A DNA stretch of 64,000 bases from Amycolatopsis sp. MtRt-6 (lineage in GTDB: Bacteria > Actinomycetota > Actinomycetes > Mycobacteriales > Pseudonocardiaceae), in assembly GCF_017308975.1 (NCBI RefSeq), contig NZ_JADWPD010000040.1, positions 38,987 to 102,986 of the forward strand, in the 5' to 3' direction. The position numbers were made by a program, and so were the translations under genes. The notes beneath the pieces were generated by a model. The model saw only the letters and a program-made list of their open reading frames with translations, ran no database searches and had not been told where the DNA came from. This document shows positions 43,169 to 51,554 of this stretch, piece after piece (position 1 is the first letter of the stretch; each line of letters begins with the position of its first letter).

Positions 43169-43872
43169 TCAAGGCCAGGGTGCCCGCCAGTGTGCGTGCC
43201 GTGCCGGACGACGCGGGCCGCCTCGTCCTGCTCGACTCGGCGACCGGGCGCTGGTTCGTGCTCAACCGCAGCGGAGCCGCCTTCTACCAGGAGCTGCGGA
43301 ACGCCGCCGACATCGACAAGGCGGCCGATGCCGTGATCGCCCGCTACCCGGCGGTCCCGGCGGACCGGATCCGCCGGGACGTCGACGAGCTGGTGTCCGC
43401 GCTGGTAGCACGCGGGCTCGTCGAACTGCCCGACGCGGCGGGCCGTCATGCCGCCGGAGTCCTGATGGCTGTGCCGGCGGATGACGCCCCGGTGGGCCGG
43501 CGCTGGCGACTCACCGCCCCACTCGCGTTCCTGCTGGCGTTGCTGCTCCTGCGCCTGCCCTTCCGGAGATCGGCCGCCGTCGTCGCCAGGCTCAAGAGGG
43601 CCAAGCCGGAGGCGAGCACCGTGGACGCCCTCTCCGCGCTCAGTGCCGCCCGCCGGGCGAGCCGGTGGTATCCCGGCCGCGTCGCCTGCGTGGAGCTTTC
43701 GCTCACCGCGGTGCTGACGGCAGCGTTCCTCGGCGTCCGGGTCGACTGGTGTTTCGGTTTCACCGTCGACCCGTATTCGTTCCACGCCTGGATCGAGGTG
43801 GACGGCGAACCCGTCACCCATCCGGCTGACGAGCCCGTTCCCCCGACTTACCGGCGGGTCTTCCGGACCTGA
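43165..43872 (+). CDS. Fused lasso RRE (B1) and leader peptidase (B2) protein
   Basis: A 235-residue fusion. Residues 1-~90 are a PqqD-like RiPP recognition element that binds the leader (RLVLLDSATGRWFVLNRSGAAFYQ, ALVARGLVELP). A hydrophobic segment (120-131) follows, then the transglutaminase-like cysteine protease with Cys175 (RVACVELSL), His207 (YSFHAWIEVDG) and a downstream acidic residue (Asp222), which cuts the leader after Arg35. In actinobacterial lasso clusters these two parts are usually separate proteins; here they are one chain, as in the McjB type of proteobacteria. No transporter gene follows; the next gene, 4 bases away, is convergent. GAGGAGGGGGG precedes ATG 43165. Confidence 0.85.
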   Translation: MIKARVPASVRAVPDDAGRLVLLDSATGRWFVLNRSGAAFYQELRNAADIDKAADAVIARYPAVPADRIRRDVDELVSALVARGLVELPDAAGRHAAGVLMAVPADDAPVGRRWRLTAPLAFLLALLLLRLPFRRSAAVVARLKRAKPEASTVDALSALSAARRASRWYPGRVACVELSLTAVLTAAFLGVRVDWCFGFTVDPYSFHAWIEVDGEPVTHPADEPVPPTYRRVFRT

Positions 43873-43875
43873 TCC

Positions 43876-46467
43876 TCAGAGCCGGCGGATGTGCTCCCGC
43901 ACCCGGTCCACCCCGGGGTTGCCGAGCCGGGCGTAGATCTCCTCGGTGCGCTCGTAGTGGCCTTTGGCAATCCGCAGCTCACCCGCGTGTTCGAACAGCT
44001 CGCCCAACGCCCACTCGGCATCCGCTTGGCCCAGTGGCGAGTTCACGGCCTGCATCGTCGCGACGGCCACGCGCAGCCGCTCCAGCGCCCGCTCGCGGGC
44101 ACCGCCCCGGATCTCGGTGCGGGCCAGCGCGATCCGCGCTCTCGCCGCGTTGTACGGATCAGGCACGTCCAAGCCGTCCAGCACCGCGACGGCTTCGGTC
44201 AGTGGCGACTCGGCTTCGGCGGCGCGGCCGGCGGTGAACAGCGCGCGCCCGATGCTCACCAGCGCGAGTCCCACACTGCGTTGCTGCCGCAGTTCCCGGT
44301 AGCCGGCCAGCGCCTGCTCGAAATGGGTCAGTGCCAGCTCGATCCGGCCCTGGTCCAGGTAGGCGAAACCGAACCGTTCCATCGAGCCGGCGACCCGGTG
44401 GCCGTCACCGAGTTCCCGCCAGATCTCCGCGGCTTTCGCCATGTGCACCAGTGCCTCGTCGTTGCGGTGCAACGCGTGGAACAGCAGGCCCAGCCGATCG
44501 TTGGCGCCGGCCTCCGCCTCGCGGTCGGCGTCCTCCTCAGTGGCCCGGACGGCGAGCAGGTCGAACTGCAGCCAGTCGTAGTAGTGCGTCCGGTACAGGA
44601 ACAGGCCCCACATCGCGTCGGCCAGTTGCCACGCGGTGGAATGCCAGCCGTTCTCCGCCGCTGTGCGGGCCGCCGCCAGCAGGTTCACCCGTTCCCGGTC
44701 GAGCCATTCCAGTGCGTCCGCATGACCGGCGAAGGTCACGGTTTCGACGGGAACGTAGGTGAAATCGCGGCGCACGTCGGTGCGATGTGGTGTCACGACG
44801 GCACCGGCGTCGGTGGCGGTGCGCAGGTACCAGTCGAGCATCCGGCGCAGGGCCAGCTCTCGTTGTTCCGCCGGCTCCTGCTCCAGCGCCTGCTGGCGGG
44901 CGTGCAACCGGATGAGATCGTGGATCCGGTACCGGTCGGCAGCCGGGTCCGCCAGCAGGTTCGCGGTCACGATCTCGTCGACGAGACGTTCCGCCTCGGC
45001 CGTCGGCACGGCCACCGCGGCGGCGGCGAGACCGATGCCGAAATCGGGTCCCGGATGGAGGCCGAGCAGCCGGTACAGCCGTGCGGCGGGAGCGGACAAC
45101 GTTTCGTACGACATATCGAACACCACCTGTACGGACAGATCACCGGCCAGAGACAAGCCGGCCAGCCGACGCCCTTCGTCGACCAGCTCGGCGACCACCT
45201 TTCCCACCGACCACCGGGGATGGGACACCAGCCGGGCGGCCGCGACGCACAAGGCCAGCGGGAGCCCGGCGCACAGCGCAGCCAGCTGCCGAGAAGACTG
45301 CCGTTCGCGTTCGATCCGGCCGTCGCCGACCACCCGCGCAAGCAGTTCCACCCCGTCCTCTTCGGGGAGGGGCGCGATCTCGATCAGCCGGCCCCCGTTC
45401 GCGACCAGGCCGCCCAGCCTCGACCGGCTGGTGACGACGGTCGTGCTCACCGCCGATGACGGCAGCAGGACGCGTACCTGGTCGGCGGACTCGACGTCGT
45501 CGAGCACCAGCAGCAGCCGCCGGCCCGCGGTGACGGACCGGAACAGCGCCGACTGCTCGGCGCGGTCGACCGGAACCTGGGAGGCGGGGACGCCCAGCAC
45601 CCGCAGGAAGTGCCCCAGCACCTGCTCCACCGTCACCGAGCCGGCCGGGCCGCCGAGGTGGGCGTACAGCTGGCCGTCGGGGTAGTGGTCGACGACCTGG
45701 TGGGCCCACTGCATGGCGATCGCGCTCTTGCCGACGCCGGGCGGGCCGCTCACCACCAGGAGGCGGCTTTCCACACTCAGTTTGTCGAGCAGCCGGTGTT
45801 CCACGGCGCGCCCGACGAACGCGGGCAGATCCGGCAGCAGCTGCTGTGGTGGCGTCCCACCGCTGTTTGCGCCGAACGAAGGTGGCACCGGAGAGCCGGG
45901 CACGTGGATCCAGCCGTGCAACCGGGACTTCTTCACCTGAACGGTGACCGGGTGGTAGGTCGCCGGCTCGATGCCCCGGTATCCGTGCCGGACAATCGTT
46001 TCGTAGACGTGGTCGGACACCCCGACCACCAGCGGGGTGTCGGCGTGGGCGAGGGCGGTTCTGAGTTCGGCCGCGTCCAGCAGGCGGCAGACCACCACCA
46101 GGTCGTGTCCGGTCATCCCGTGCTCGTCACGGGTGAGCTCACCGGTGTGCACGGCGACCCGCACCCTGATCTGCTCGGCGGGCGGTGCCCGGAGGTTGTG
46201 GTCGACGAGGCCGGCGAGCAGCTTGGGCAGCAATGGGTCGAGCAACAGCACGGTGGACACGTCGGGCGGCACGATGATCACGGCGCCGTCCCCGCCGTCC
46301 TGGTACGTGCAGGAGTCCCAGTCGACATCGGCCGTGGTGAAGGAGTCACGAACCAGGCGGTACACCGCAGACCGCACGGCGAGCCGGGCGCGGTCGTCCC
46401 GGTACCGTGCGCTGAAATCCTCGATGTCGAACGTGAACAGCGAGTGGTGGACGGGATACCGGGCCAT
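43876..46467 (-). CDS. STAND (NB-ARC) and TPR protein with a nucleotide cyclase-like N-terminus
   Basis: An 863-residue multidomain protein. Residues 1-~190 resemble a class III nucleotide cyclase fold (HHSLFTFDIEDFSARYRDD, GGDGAVIIVPPDV, RVRVAVHTGE) but lack clear catalytic residues. Next comes an NB-ARC ATPase with P-loop SGPPGVGKSAI (240-250), Walker B LLLVLDDVE (318-326) and GLPLAL. TPR-like helices (ALTHFEQALAGYRELRQQRSVGLALVSIGRALF in parts) follow to the end. Such proteins are common in Streptomyces as regulators, and also resemble immune STAND proteins. ATG 46467 with GGGAGGGG. It faces the lasso operon and may regulate it, but nothing in the sequence proves the link. Confidence 0.82.
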   Translation of the reverse strand: MARYPVHHSLFTFDIEDFSARYRDDRARLAVRSAVYRLVRDSFTTADVDWDSCTYQDGGDGAVIIVPPDVSTVLLLDPLLPKLLAGLVDHNLRAPPAEQIRVRVAVHTGELTRDEHGMTGHDLVVVCRLLDAAELRTALAHADTPLVVGVSDHVYETIVRHGYRGIEPATYHPVTVQVKKSRLHGWIHVPGSPVPPSFGANSGGTPPQQLLPDLPAFVGRAVEHRLLDKLSVESRLLVVSGPPGVGKSAIAMQWAHQVVDHYPDGQLYAHLGGPAGSVTVEQVLGHFLRVLGVPASQVPVDRAEQSALFRSVTAGRRLLLVLDDVESADQVRVLLPSSAVSTTVVTSRSRLGGLVANGGRLIEIAPLPEEDGVELLARVVGDGRIERERQSSRQLAALCAGLPLALCVAAARLVSHPRWSVGKVVAELVDEGRRLAGLSLAGDLSVQVVFDMSYETLSAPAARLYRLLGLHPGPDFGIGLAAAAVAVPTAEAERLVDEIVTANLLADPAADRYRIHDLIRLHARQQALEQEPAEQRELALRRMLDWYLRTATDAGAVVTPHRTDVRRDFTYVPVETVTFAGHADALEWLDRERVNLLAAARTAAENGWHSTAWQLADAMWGLFLYRTHYYDWLQFDLLAVRATEEDADREAEAGANDRLGLLFHALHRNDEALVHMAKAAEIWRELGDGHRVAGSMERFGFAYLDQGRIELALTHFEQALAGYRELRQQRSVGLALVSIGRALFTAGRAAEAESPLTEAVAVLDGLDVPDPYNAARARIALARTEIRGGARERALERLRVAVATMQAVNSPLGQADAEWALGELFEHAGELRIAKGHYERTEEIYARLGNPGVDRVREHIRRL

Positions 46468-46635
46468 CGCGCACCCCTCCCAGATCCGCTCAACCCTTTT
46501 TCGGTATACCACCCGGTCGCGCGGGCCACAATCGCTGCCGGAGAACCTCACCAAGTCGAGACAGCGGTGAAGGTCCCCCGGCCGAGCTGCCGGAGGCCGC
46601 CGCGGTGGCGACCTCCGGCAGCCCGTTGAGTCCAT

Positions 46636-48207
46636 TCAGGACTGGAGCCAGACCGCGGTGTCCGTCGGCAGGTCGGTCGAAACCGGCCCGCTGGCCAGCA
46701 CGATTTCGCCGGGCGGGAGCGGGACCGGCGCGGCCGAGAAGTTCAGCGCGAAGGTGAACCCGCGGCGGAACGCCAGCACGCCTTCACCGAGCGAGAGCCA
46801 CTCCAGCTCGGCCGCGGGCAGCTCGCGCCGCAGCCGGAGGCCGGTGCGGTACAGCGACAGCATCGACGCCGGGTCCGCCGCCTCCGCCTCGGCCGTGTAC
46901 TCGCTCCAGGAAGCCGGCTGCGGCAGCCACGCACCACCGCTGCCGAACCCGAACGGCGGCGCCGAACCCGACCACGGGATCGGGACCCGGCAGCCGTCCC
47001 GGCCCGGGTCGGTGCCGCGGGTGCGGGCGAACACCGGGTCCTGGCGCAGCTCGTCCGGGATGTCCAGGACCTCCCACAGCCCCAGCTCCTCGCCCTGGTA
47101 GACGTACAGCCCGCCGGGCAGGGCCAGCGTCAGCAACGCCGCCGCCCGCGCGCGCCGGGTGCCCACCGCGAGGTCCACCGGTGCCGAGTGCAGGCGGTTC
47201 GCGAACGAGAAACCCGTGTCGCCGGCGCGGCCGTAGCGGGTGACGTGCCGGGTGACGTCGTGGTTCGACAGCACCCACGCCGCCGGGGCGCCGACCTCGT
47301 CGTGTGCGCGCAGCGTGCGGGAAATGACGTCCCGGAAGCGCTCGCCGTCCCACGGGCAGACCAGGAAGTCGAAGTTGAACGCCGAGTGCAGCTCGTCGCG
47401 GCGGAGGTACCGCGCGGCCCGCGCCATGTCCGGCAGCCACATCTCGCCGACCAGCACGCGCTCGCCGCCGTAGCTGTCGGCGATCTTGCGCCACGAGCGG
47501 TAGATCTCGTGCAGGCCCTCCATGTCGGAGAACGGCGTCTCGTCGCCGTCGTCGACGTCGGGCAGGCGCGGGTCCTTGACCAGGCCGTCGGCGACGTCGA
47601 TGCGGAAGCCGTCCACGCCGCGGTCGAACCAGAAGCGCAGCACGTCCTCGAACTCCGTGCGGATCTCCGGGTTGTCCCAGTTGAAGTCGGGCTGGCGCGA
47701 GCTGTAGAGGTGCAGGTACCACTCGCCGTCCGGGACACGGGTCCACGCCGGCCCGCCGAAGCGCGACTTCCAGTTGTTCGGCGGCTCGCTGCCGTCCGGG
47801 CCGCGGCCGGGCCGGAACCAGAACCGCTGCCGCTCCGGCGAACCCGGGCCGGCTTCGAGCGCGGCCTGGAACCAGCGGTGCTCGTCGGAGCAGTGGTTGG
47901 GCACGATGTCGATGATCACCCGGATGTTCCGCGTGTGGGCTTCGGCGATCAGCTCCTCGGCTTCGGCGAGCGTGCCGAAGAGCGGTTCGATGTCGCGGAA
48001 GTCGGCGACGTCGTAGCCGCCGTCGTCCATCGGCGACGGGTACCACGGCGTGAACCAGATCGCGTCGATCCCCAGGCCGGCCAGGTGGTCCAGCCGGGCG
48101 CGGACGCCGGCGAGGTCGCCGACGCCGTCGCCGTTGCCGTCCGCGAAGCTGCGGATGTACACCTGGTAGATCGCCGCGCTCCGCCACCAGCCGGTCTTGT
48201 CGGTCAC
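46636..48207 (-). CDS. GH13 alpha-glucosidase (oligo-1,6-glucosidase type)
   Basis: Intracellular alpha-glucosidase, 523 residues. GH13 regions: DAIWFTPWYPSP; region I DIVPNH; region II GFRIDVADG with the nucleophile Asp; region III LVGEMWLPD with the acid Glu; region IV LSNHDVTRH with the stabilising Asp. The QVYIRSFADGNGDGVGDL stretch near the N-terminus is calcium/QPDLN-type glucosidase sequence. It hydrolyses alpha-glucosides brought in by the ABC transporter encoded just upstream on the same strand. ATG 48207, 31 bases after the permease stop. Last gene of the operon. Confidence 0.9.
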   Translation of the reverse strand: MTDKTGWWRSAAIYQVYIRSFADGNGDGVGDLAGVRARLDHLAGLGIDAIWFTPWYPSPMDDGGYDVADFRDIEPLFGTLAEAEELIAEAHTRNIRVIIDIVPNHCSDEHRWFQAALEAGPGSPERQRFWFRPGRGPDGSEPPNNWKSRFGGPAWTRVPDGEWYLHLYSSRQPDFNWDNPEIRTEFEDVLRFWFDRGVDGFRIDVADGLVKDPRLPDVDDGDETPFSDMEGLHEIYRSWRKIADSYGGERVLVGEMWLPDMARAARYLRRDELHSAFNFDFLVCPWDGERFRDVISRTLRAHDEVGAPAAWVLSNHDVTRHVTRYGRAGDTGFSFANRLHSAPVDLAVGTRRARAAALLTLALPGGLYVYQGEELGLWEVLDIPDELRQDPVFARTRGTDPGRDGCRVPIPWSGSAPPFGFGSGGAWLPQPASWSEYTAEAEAADPASMLSLYRTGLRLRRELPAAELEWLSLGEGVLAFRRGFTFALNFSAAPVPLPPGEIVLASGPVSTDLPTDTAVWLQS

Positions 48208-48238
48208 GTAGGTGCCCCTTCTGGTCGTCGTGGAAAAC

Positions 48239-49108
48239 TCAGCCCTTGAGGCTGCCTGCGGTCAGCCCGGCGAGGATCTGCCGCTGGAAGGCCAGGAACA
48301 GCGCCACCATCGGCACACTGGCCAGCACCATCCCGGCGACGAGCACGTTGAGCGGCATGTCGATCGCCACCCGCTGCAGCATCACCGAGAGCGTCTGCTT
48401 CCCGGTGTCCGGGAACACCAGCAGCGGCCAGATGAAGTCCTTCCACGCGGTGACCACCGCGAGGATCGACACCACGGCCAGGATCGGCCGCGAGATCGGC
48501 AGGATGATCCGCCAGAGCGTGCGCACCGGCCCGGCGCCGTCGAGCCGCGCCGCCTCGATCAGCTCGTCCGGGATCTGGTCGAAGAACCGCTTGAGCAGGT
48601 AGATGTTGAACGCGTTCGCCGCCGCGGGCAGCCAGACCGCGGCCGGCGAGTTGATCAGGTTGAGGTGCAGCAGCGGCAGGTCCGTCACCGTCACGTACGT
48701 CGGGACCAGCAACGCCGTCGCCGGCAGCATCAGGGTGGCCAGCATCAGGCCCAGCACGACGTTGCCGAACTTCGGGCGCAGCTTCGACAGGGCGAACGCG
48801 GCCGGGACGTCGATGGCCAGCTGCGCCAGCCACGCGCCGCCCGCGACGACGAGCGTGTTGAGGAAGTACTTGCCCAGGCTGAGCTGGTCCCAGGCGTCGG
48901 CGAAGGTCTCCGGGTGCCACTCGTGCGGGACGAGCGTCGCCGGCGTCTGCGCCAGTTCCTGCGGGGACTTCATGGCCCCGGTGACGACCCAGTAGAGCGG
49001 GAACAGGAAGGCGAGGACGAAGATGGCGAGGGTGCCCGCGAAAACCACCCCGTAGACGAGCTTGCCGCGCGGGCTGCGCAGCGCGCCGGGGGAGACGAGG
49101 GTTCTCAT
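48239..49108 (-). CDS. Carbohydrate ABC transporter permease (MalG/AglG-like)
   Basis: Inner-membrane permease, 289 residues, six hydrophobic helices. The MalG signature EAARLDGAGPVRTLWRIILPISRP lies around residue 195. N-terminal FAGTLAIFVLAFLFPLYWVVTGAMKS is the first helix. Pairs with the other permease, and uses an ATPase that is not encoded here, as is normal for actinobacteria (MsiK-type shared ATPase). ATG 49108 overlaps the preceding permease stop (ATGA). Confidence 0.9.
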   Translation of the reverse strand: MRTLVSPGALRSPRGKLVYGVVFAGTLAIFVLAFLFPLYWVVTGAMKSPQELAQTPATLVPHEWHPETFADAWDQLSLGKYFLNTLVVAGGAWLAQLAIDVPAAFALSKLRPKFGNVVLGLMLATLMLPATALLVPTYVTVTDLPLLHLNLINSPAAVWLPAAANAFNIYLLKRFFDQIPDELIEAARLDGAGPVRTLWRIILPISRPILAVVSILAVVTAWKDFIWPLLVFPDTGKQTLSVMLQRVAIDMPLNVLVAGMVLASVPMVALFLAFQRQILAGLTAGSLKG

Positions 49109-50070
49109 GACCGGTCCGCCTTCCGCGTCAGCCGGACGTACCACGCCGAGAACACGCCGAGCGCCACGAACAGCAGCAGGCTCATCGCGCTCGCCGAGCC
49201 GAAGTCGTTGTAGACGAAGGCGTAGCGGTAGAGCAGCAGGAGCACGGTCACCGTCGAGTCGTCCGGGCCGCCGCCGGTCATCACGTACGGCTCGGTGAAC
49301 ACCTGCATGGTCGCCACGATCTGGAGCAGCAGGAGCACCAGCAGGACGAACCGCGTCTGCGGGAACGTCACGTGCCGCAGGCGTTTCCACAACCCGGCGC
49401 CGTCGAGCTCCGCGGCTTCGTACAGCTCGCCGGGGATCGTGCCGAGCGCGGCCAGGTAGATGAGGGTGGTGCTGCCCATGTTGGCCCACGTCGAGACGAA
49501 GACCAGGGACAGCATGGCGGTGGTGGAGGAGTCGAGCCACTGGCCGCCGGGCAGGCCGACCGCGCCGAGCGCGGAGTTGAACAGGCCGGGGCCGGGGTCG
49601 TAGAACCACTTCCACATCAGCGCCGTCACGACCGGCGGCAGCATCACCGGCAGGTAGACGGCGAGCCGGAAGAACGCCTTCGCGTGGCGGAGTTCGTTCA
49701 GCAGCACCGCGGTGAGGAACGGGACGGCGAAGCCGAAGACCAGCGCGAGCCCGGTGAACAGCAGCGTGTTGCGCCAGGCGATGCCGAAGAGCGGGTCGTC
49801 GAACAGCTTCGTGAAGTTGCCGAAGCCGACCCACGTCGGCGCGTTGACGAAGTCGACCTGCTGGAAGCTCAGCAGCACCCCGCGCACGATCGGGTACCAG
49901 GAGAACAGCGCGAACACCACGAGCGCGGCGCTGAGCAGGCCGTACGCGGTGACGTTCTCCTTGAGCTTGCGCTTCAGCCTGGCGCCTTCTCGGGTGGCGG
50001 CCGGGCGCCCGGCCCGCGACGGTTTCGCCGCGGGCCAGGCGAGCAGGCTACCTGACCTGGGCGAGGACAC
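49105..50070 (-). CDS. Carbohydrate ABC transporter permease (MalF/AglF-like)
   Basis: Permease partner, ~321 residues with the six-helix core and the EAA loop YEAAELDGAGLWKRLRHVTFPQ near residue 215. FALFSWYPIVRGVLLSFQQVDF marks the first helix region. No ATG/GTG occurs between the binding-protein stop and the first helix, so translation probably starts at GTG 50070 (GAAGG 6 bases before), inside the last codons of the binding-protein gene, giving a 23-base overlap. A CTG at 49977 is the only nearby alternative. Confidence 0.85.
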   Translation of the reverse strand: MSSPRSGSLLAWPAAKPSRAGRPAATREGARLKRKLKENVTAYGLLSAALVVFALFSWYPIVRGVLLSFQQVDFVNAPTWVGFGNFTKLFDDPLFGIAWRNTLLFTGLALVFGFAVPFLTAVLLNELRHAKAFFRLAVYLPVMLPPVVTALMWKWFYDPGPGLFNSALGAVGLPGGQWLDSSTTAMLSLVFVSTWANMGSTTLIYLAALGTIPGELYEAAELDGAGLWKRLRHVTFPQTRFVLLVLLLLQIVATMQVFTEPYVMTGGGPDDSTVTVLLLLYRYAFVYNDFGSASAMSLLLFVALGVFSAWYVRLTRKADRS

Positions 50071-51421
50071 TGTCGACCTTCGCCGCGGCGGAGTCGAGCT
50101 GCTGGTCGATATCGGCTCCTCGGTCCGTGAGCACGGCCTGCATGACGCTGTCGAGCGCGGCGTAGATCTGCTGCGCGTTCGGCGGCTCGATGCTGCCCCT
50201 GATCCGGCTCGTCGTGTCCACATAGGACTTGTAGTTGGCGGCCGGGACGTTGGCGTACTTGGCCTTCAGGGCCAGCTGCTGCTCGCGGACGGCGCCGGTC
50301 CAGACGTCCGGTGTGGGCTCGGCGGGCAGGCCGACCGGCTGCTTTCCGTCGACGTACTGCCGGATGTGCTTCTCGAAGCGGTCCGGGTTGAGGTACTTCC
50401 ACTGGATCCACTCGAGGCCGGCCTTGACCTTCTCCGGCGACGCCTTCGGGTTGATCATGTAGCCCTCGCCGCCGAGCAGGGTGCCCTGGCCGCCGGGCAT
50501 GCCGGCGATGCCGTAGTCCTCGTACTTGCCGTTGAACTGCTTGACGAGCACCGGGACGTTGTCCGGCGCGGCCATATACATGCCGAGCTGGCCGGCACCC
50601 ATCATGCGCTGCACGTCCTGGGCTTCGAGGAGCTGCTTGGCGCCCATGGAGTTGTCGGTCCAGCGCATGTCGTGCAGGTACTGGAGGGCCTTCTTGCCTT
50701 TGTCGTTGGCGAAGTCGGCAACCCACTTGTCGCCGTCCTTGCGCGCGATGCTGCCGCCCATCGAGTACAGCCAGCCGGTGAGGTGCCAGCCGCCCTGGTT
50801 GTTCTTGCTGTAGTCGGCGTACCCGACGACGCCGTTGCCGAGCGCGGAGATCTTCTTCGCGGCTTCGCGGACTTCGTCCCAGGTCTGCGGTGGCTTGTCC
50901 GGGTCGAGCCCGGCCTTCTGGAAGAGCGGACGGCTGTAGAGCAGGCCCATCGTGTAGTTCATGGTCGGCAGGCCGTAGAGCTTGCCGCTGGAGTCGCGGA
51001 AGGTGTCGAGCAGTTCGGGCTTGAGGGCGTTGACGTGCGGGACGCTCTTCACGGCTTCGGTGATGTCGGCGGCCTGGTGGCGGGCGATGATCTGCGCCGG
51101 GTCGGTGAAGTAGACGTAGTAGACGTCTTCGAGCTGCCCGCCGGCGAGCTTGGCGGAGAACGTCTTCGGGTCCATGAAGCCTTCGTGCGGCTCGACGTCG
51201 ATGTTCGGGTGGGACGCCTCGAACTCCTGGACGTCGGCGTCGAACACGCTGCGCTCGAACGGCTGGCTGGTCGGCGGCTGGCCGGTGACGGTGATCTTGA
51301 CCTTGCCGCCGGCCTGGCCGTTTTCGCCGTCCGCGCAGGCGGCCGCGGTGAGCGCGAGGCCGCCTGCGGCGAGCAGGCACAACGTCCGGCGGGCGGCGGT
51401 TCTGGACCAGGGACTGCTCAT
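50048..51421 (-). CDS. Carbohydrate ABC transporter substrate-binding lipoprotein
   Basis: Lipid-anchored binding protein of 457 residues for an oligosaccharide, most simply an alpha-glucoside given the GH13 enzyme in the operon. Signal peptide with lipobox LTAAAC (Cys ~29). SBP_bac_1 features: FEASHPNIDVEPHEG, LYGLPTMNYTMGLLYSR, PPQTWDEVREAAKKI, LGGEGYMINPKA. First gene after the LacI regulator, 133 bases downstream; that gap holds an ATTGCGG/CCGCAAT inverted repeat (51460-51466, 51493-51499) that could be a LacI-type element, though not a textbook site. Confidence 0.88.
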   Translation of the reverse strand: MSSPWSRTAARRTLCLLAAGGLALTAAACADGENGQAGGKVKITVTGQPPTSQPFERSVFDADVQEFEASHPNIDVEPHEGFMDPKTFSAKLAGGQLEDVYYVYFTDPAQIIARHQAADITEAVKSVPHVNALKPELLDTFRDSSGKLYGLPTMNYTMGLLYSRPLFQKAGLDPDKPPQTWDEVREAAKKISALGNGVVGYADYSKNNQGGWHLTGWLYSMGGSIARKDGDKWVADFANDKGKKALQYLHDMRWTDNSMGAKQLLEAQDVQRMMGAGQLGMYMAAPDNVPVLVKQFNGKYEDYGIAGMPGGQGTLLGGEGYMINPKASPEKVKAGLEWIQWKYLNPDRFEKHIRQYVDGKQPVGLPAEPTPDVWTGAVREQQLALKAKYANVPAANYKSYVDTTSRIRGSIEPPNAQQIYAALDSVMQAVLTDRGADIDQQLDSAAAKVDSVLAQVR

Positions 51422-51554
51422 CTCAAGCCTCTTCTCGGGGTCGCGACGGCTGTCACGTGATTGCGGTCACTCTAAAGTGGAAGACCGGAAGGCCGCAATA
51501 ACCCGACGAGATTTTGCAACTTACGGACAGCCTCCGCCGCGCTGGCCGGCGGGG

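Noticed and set aside
43891..45459. 522-codon plus-strand frame
   Set aside because: Shadow of the STAND gene; composition and lack of domains.
43876..46467. Proven antiphage STAND system
   Set aside because: The domain layout also fits ordinary actinobacterial regulators, and no defence genes are near.
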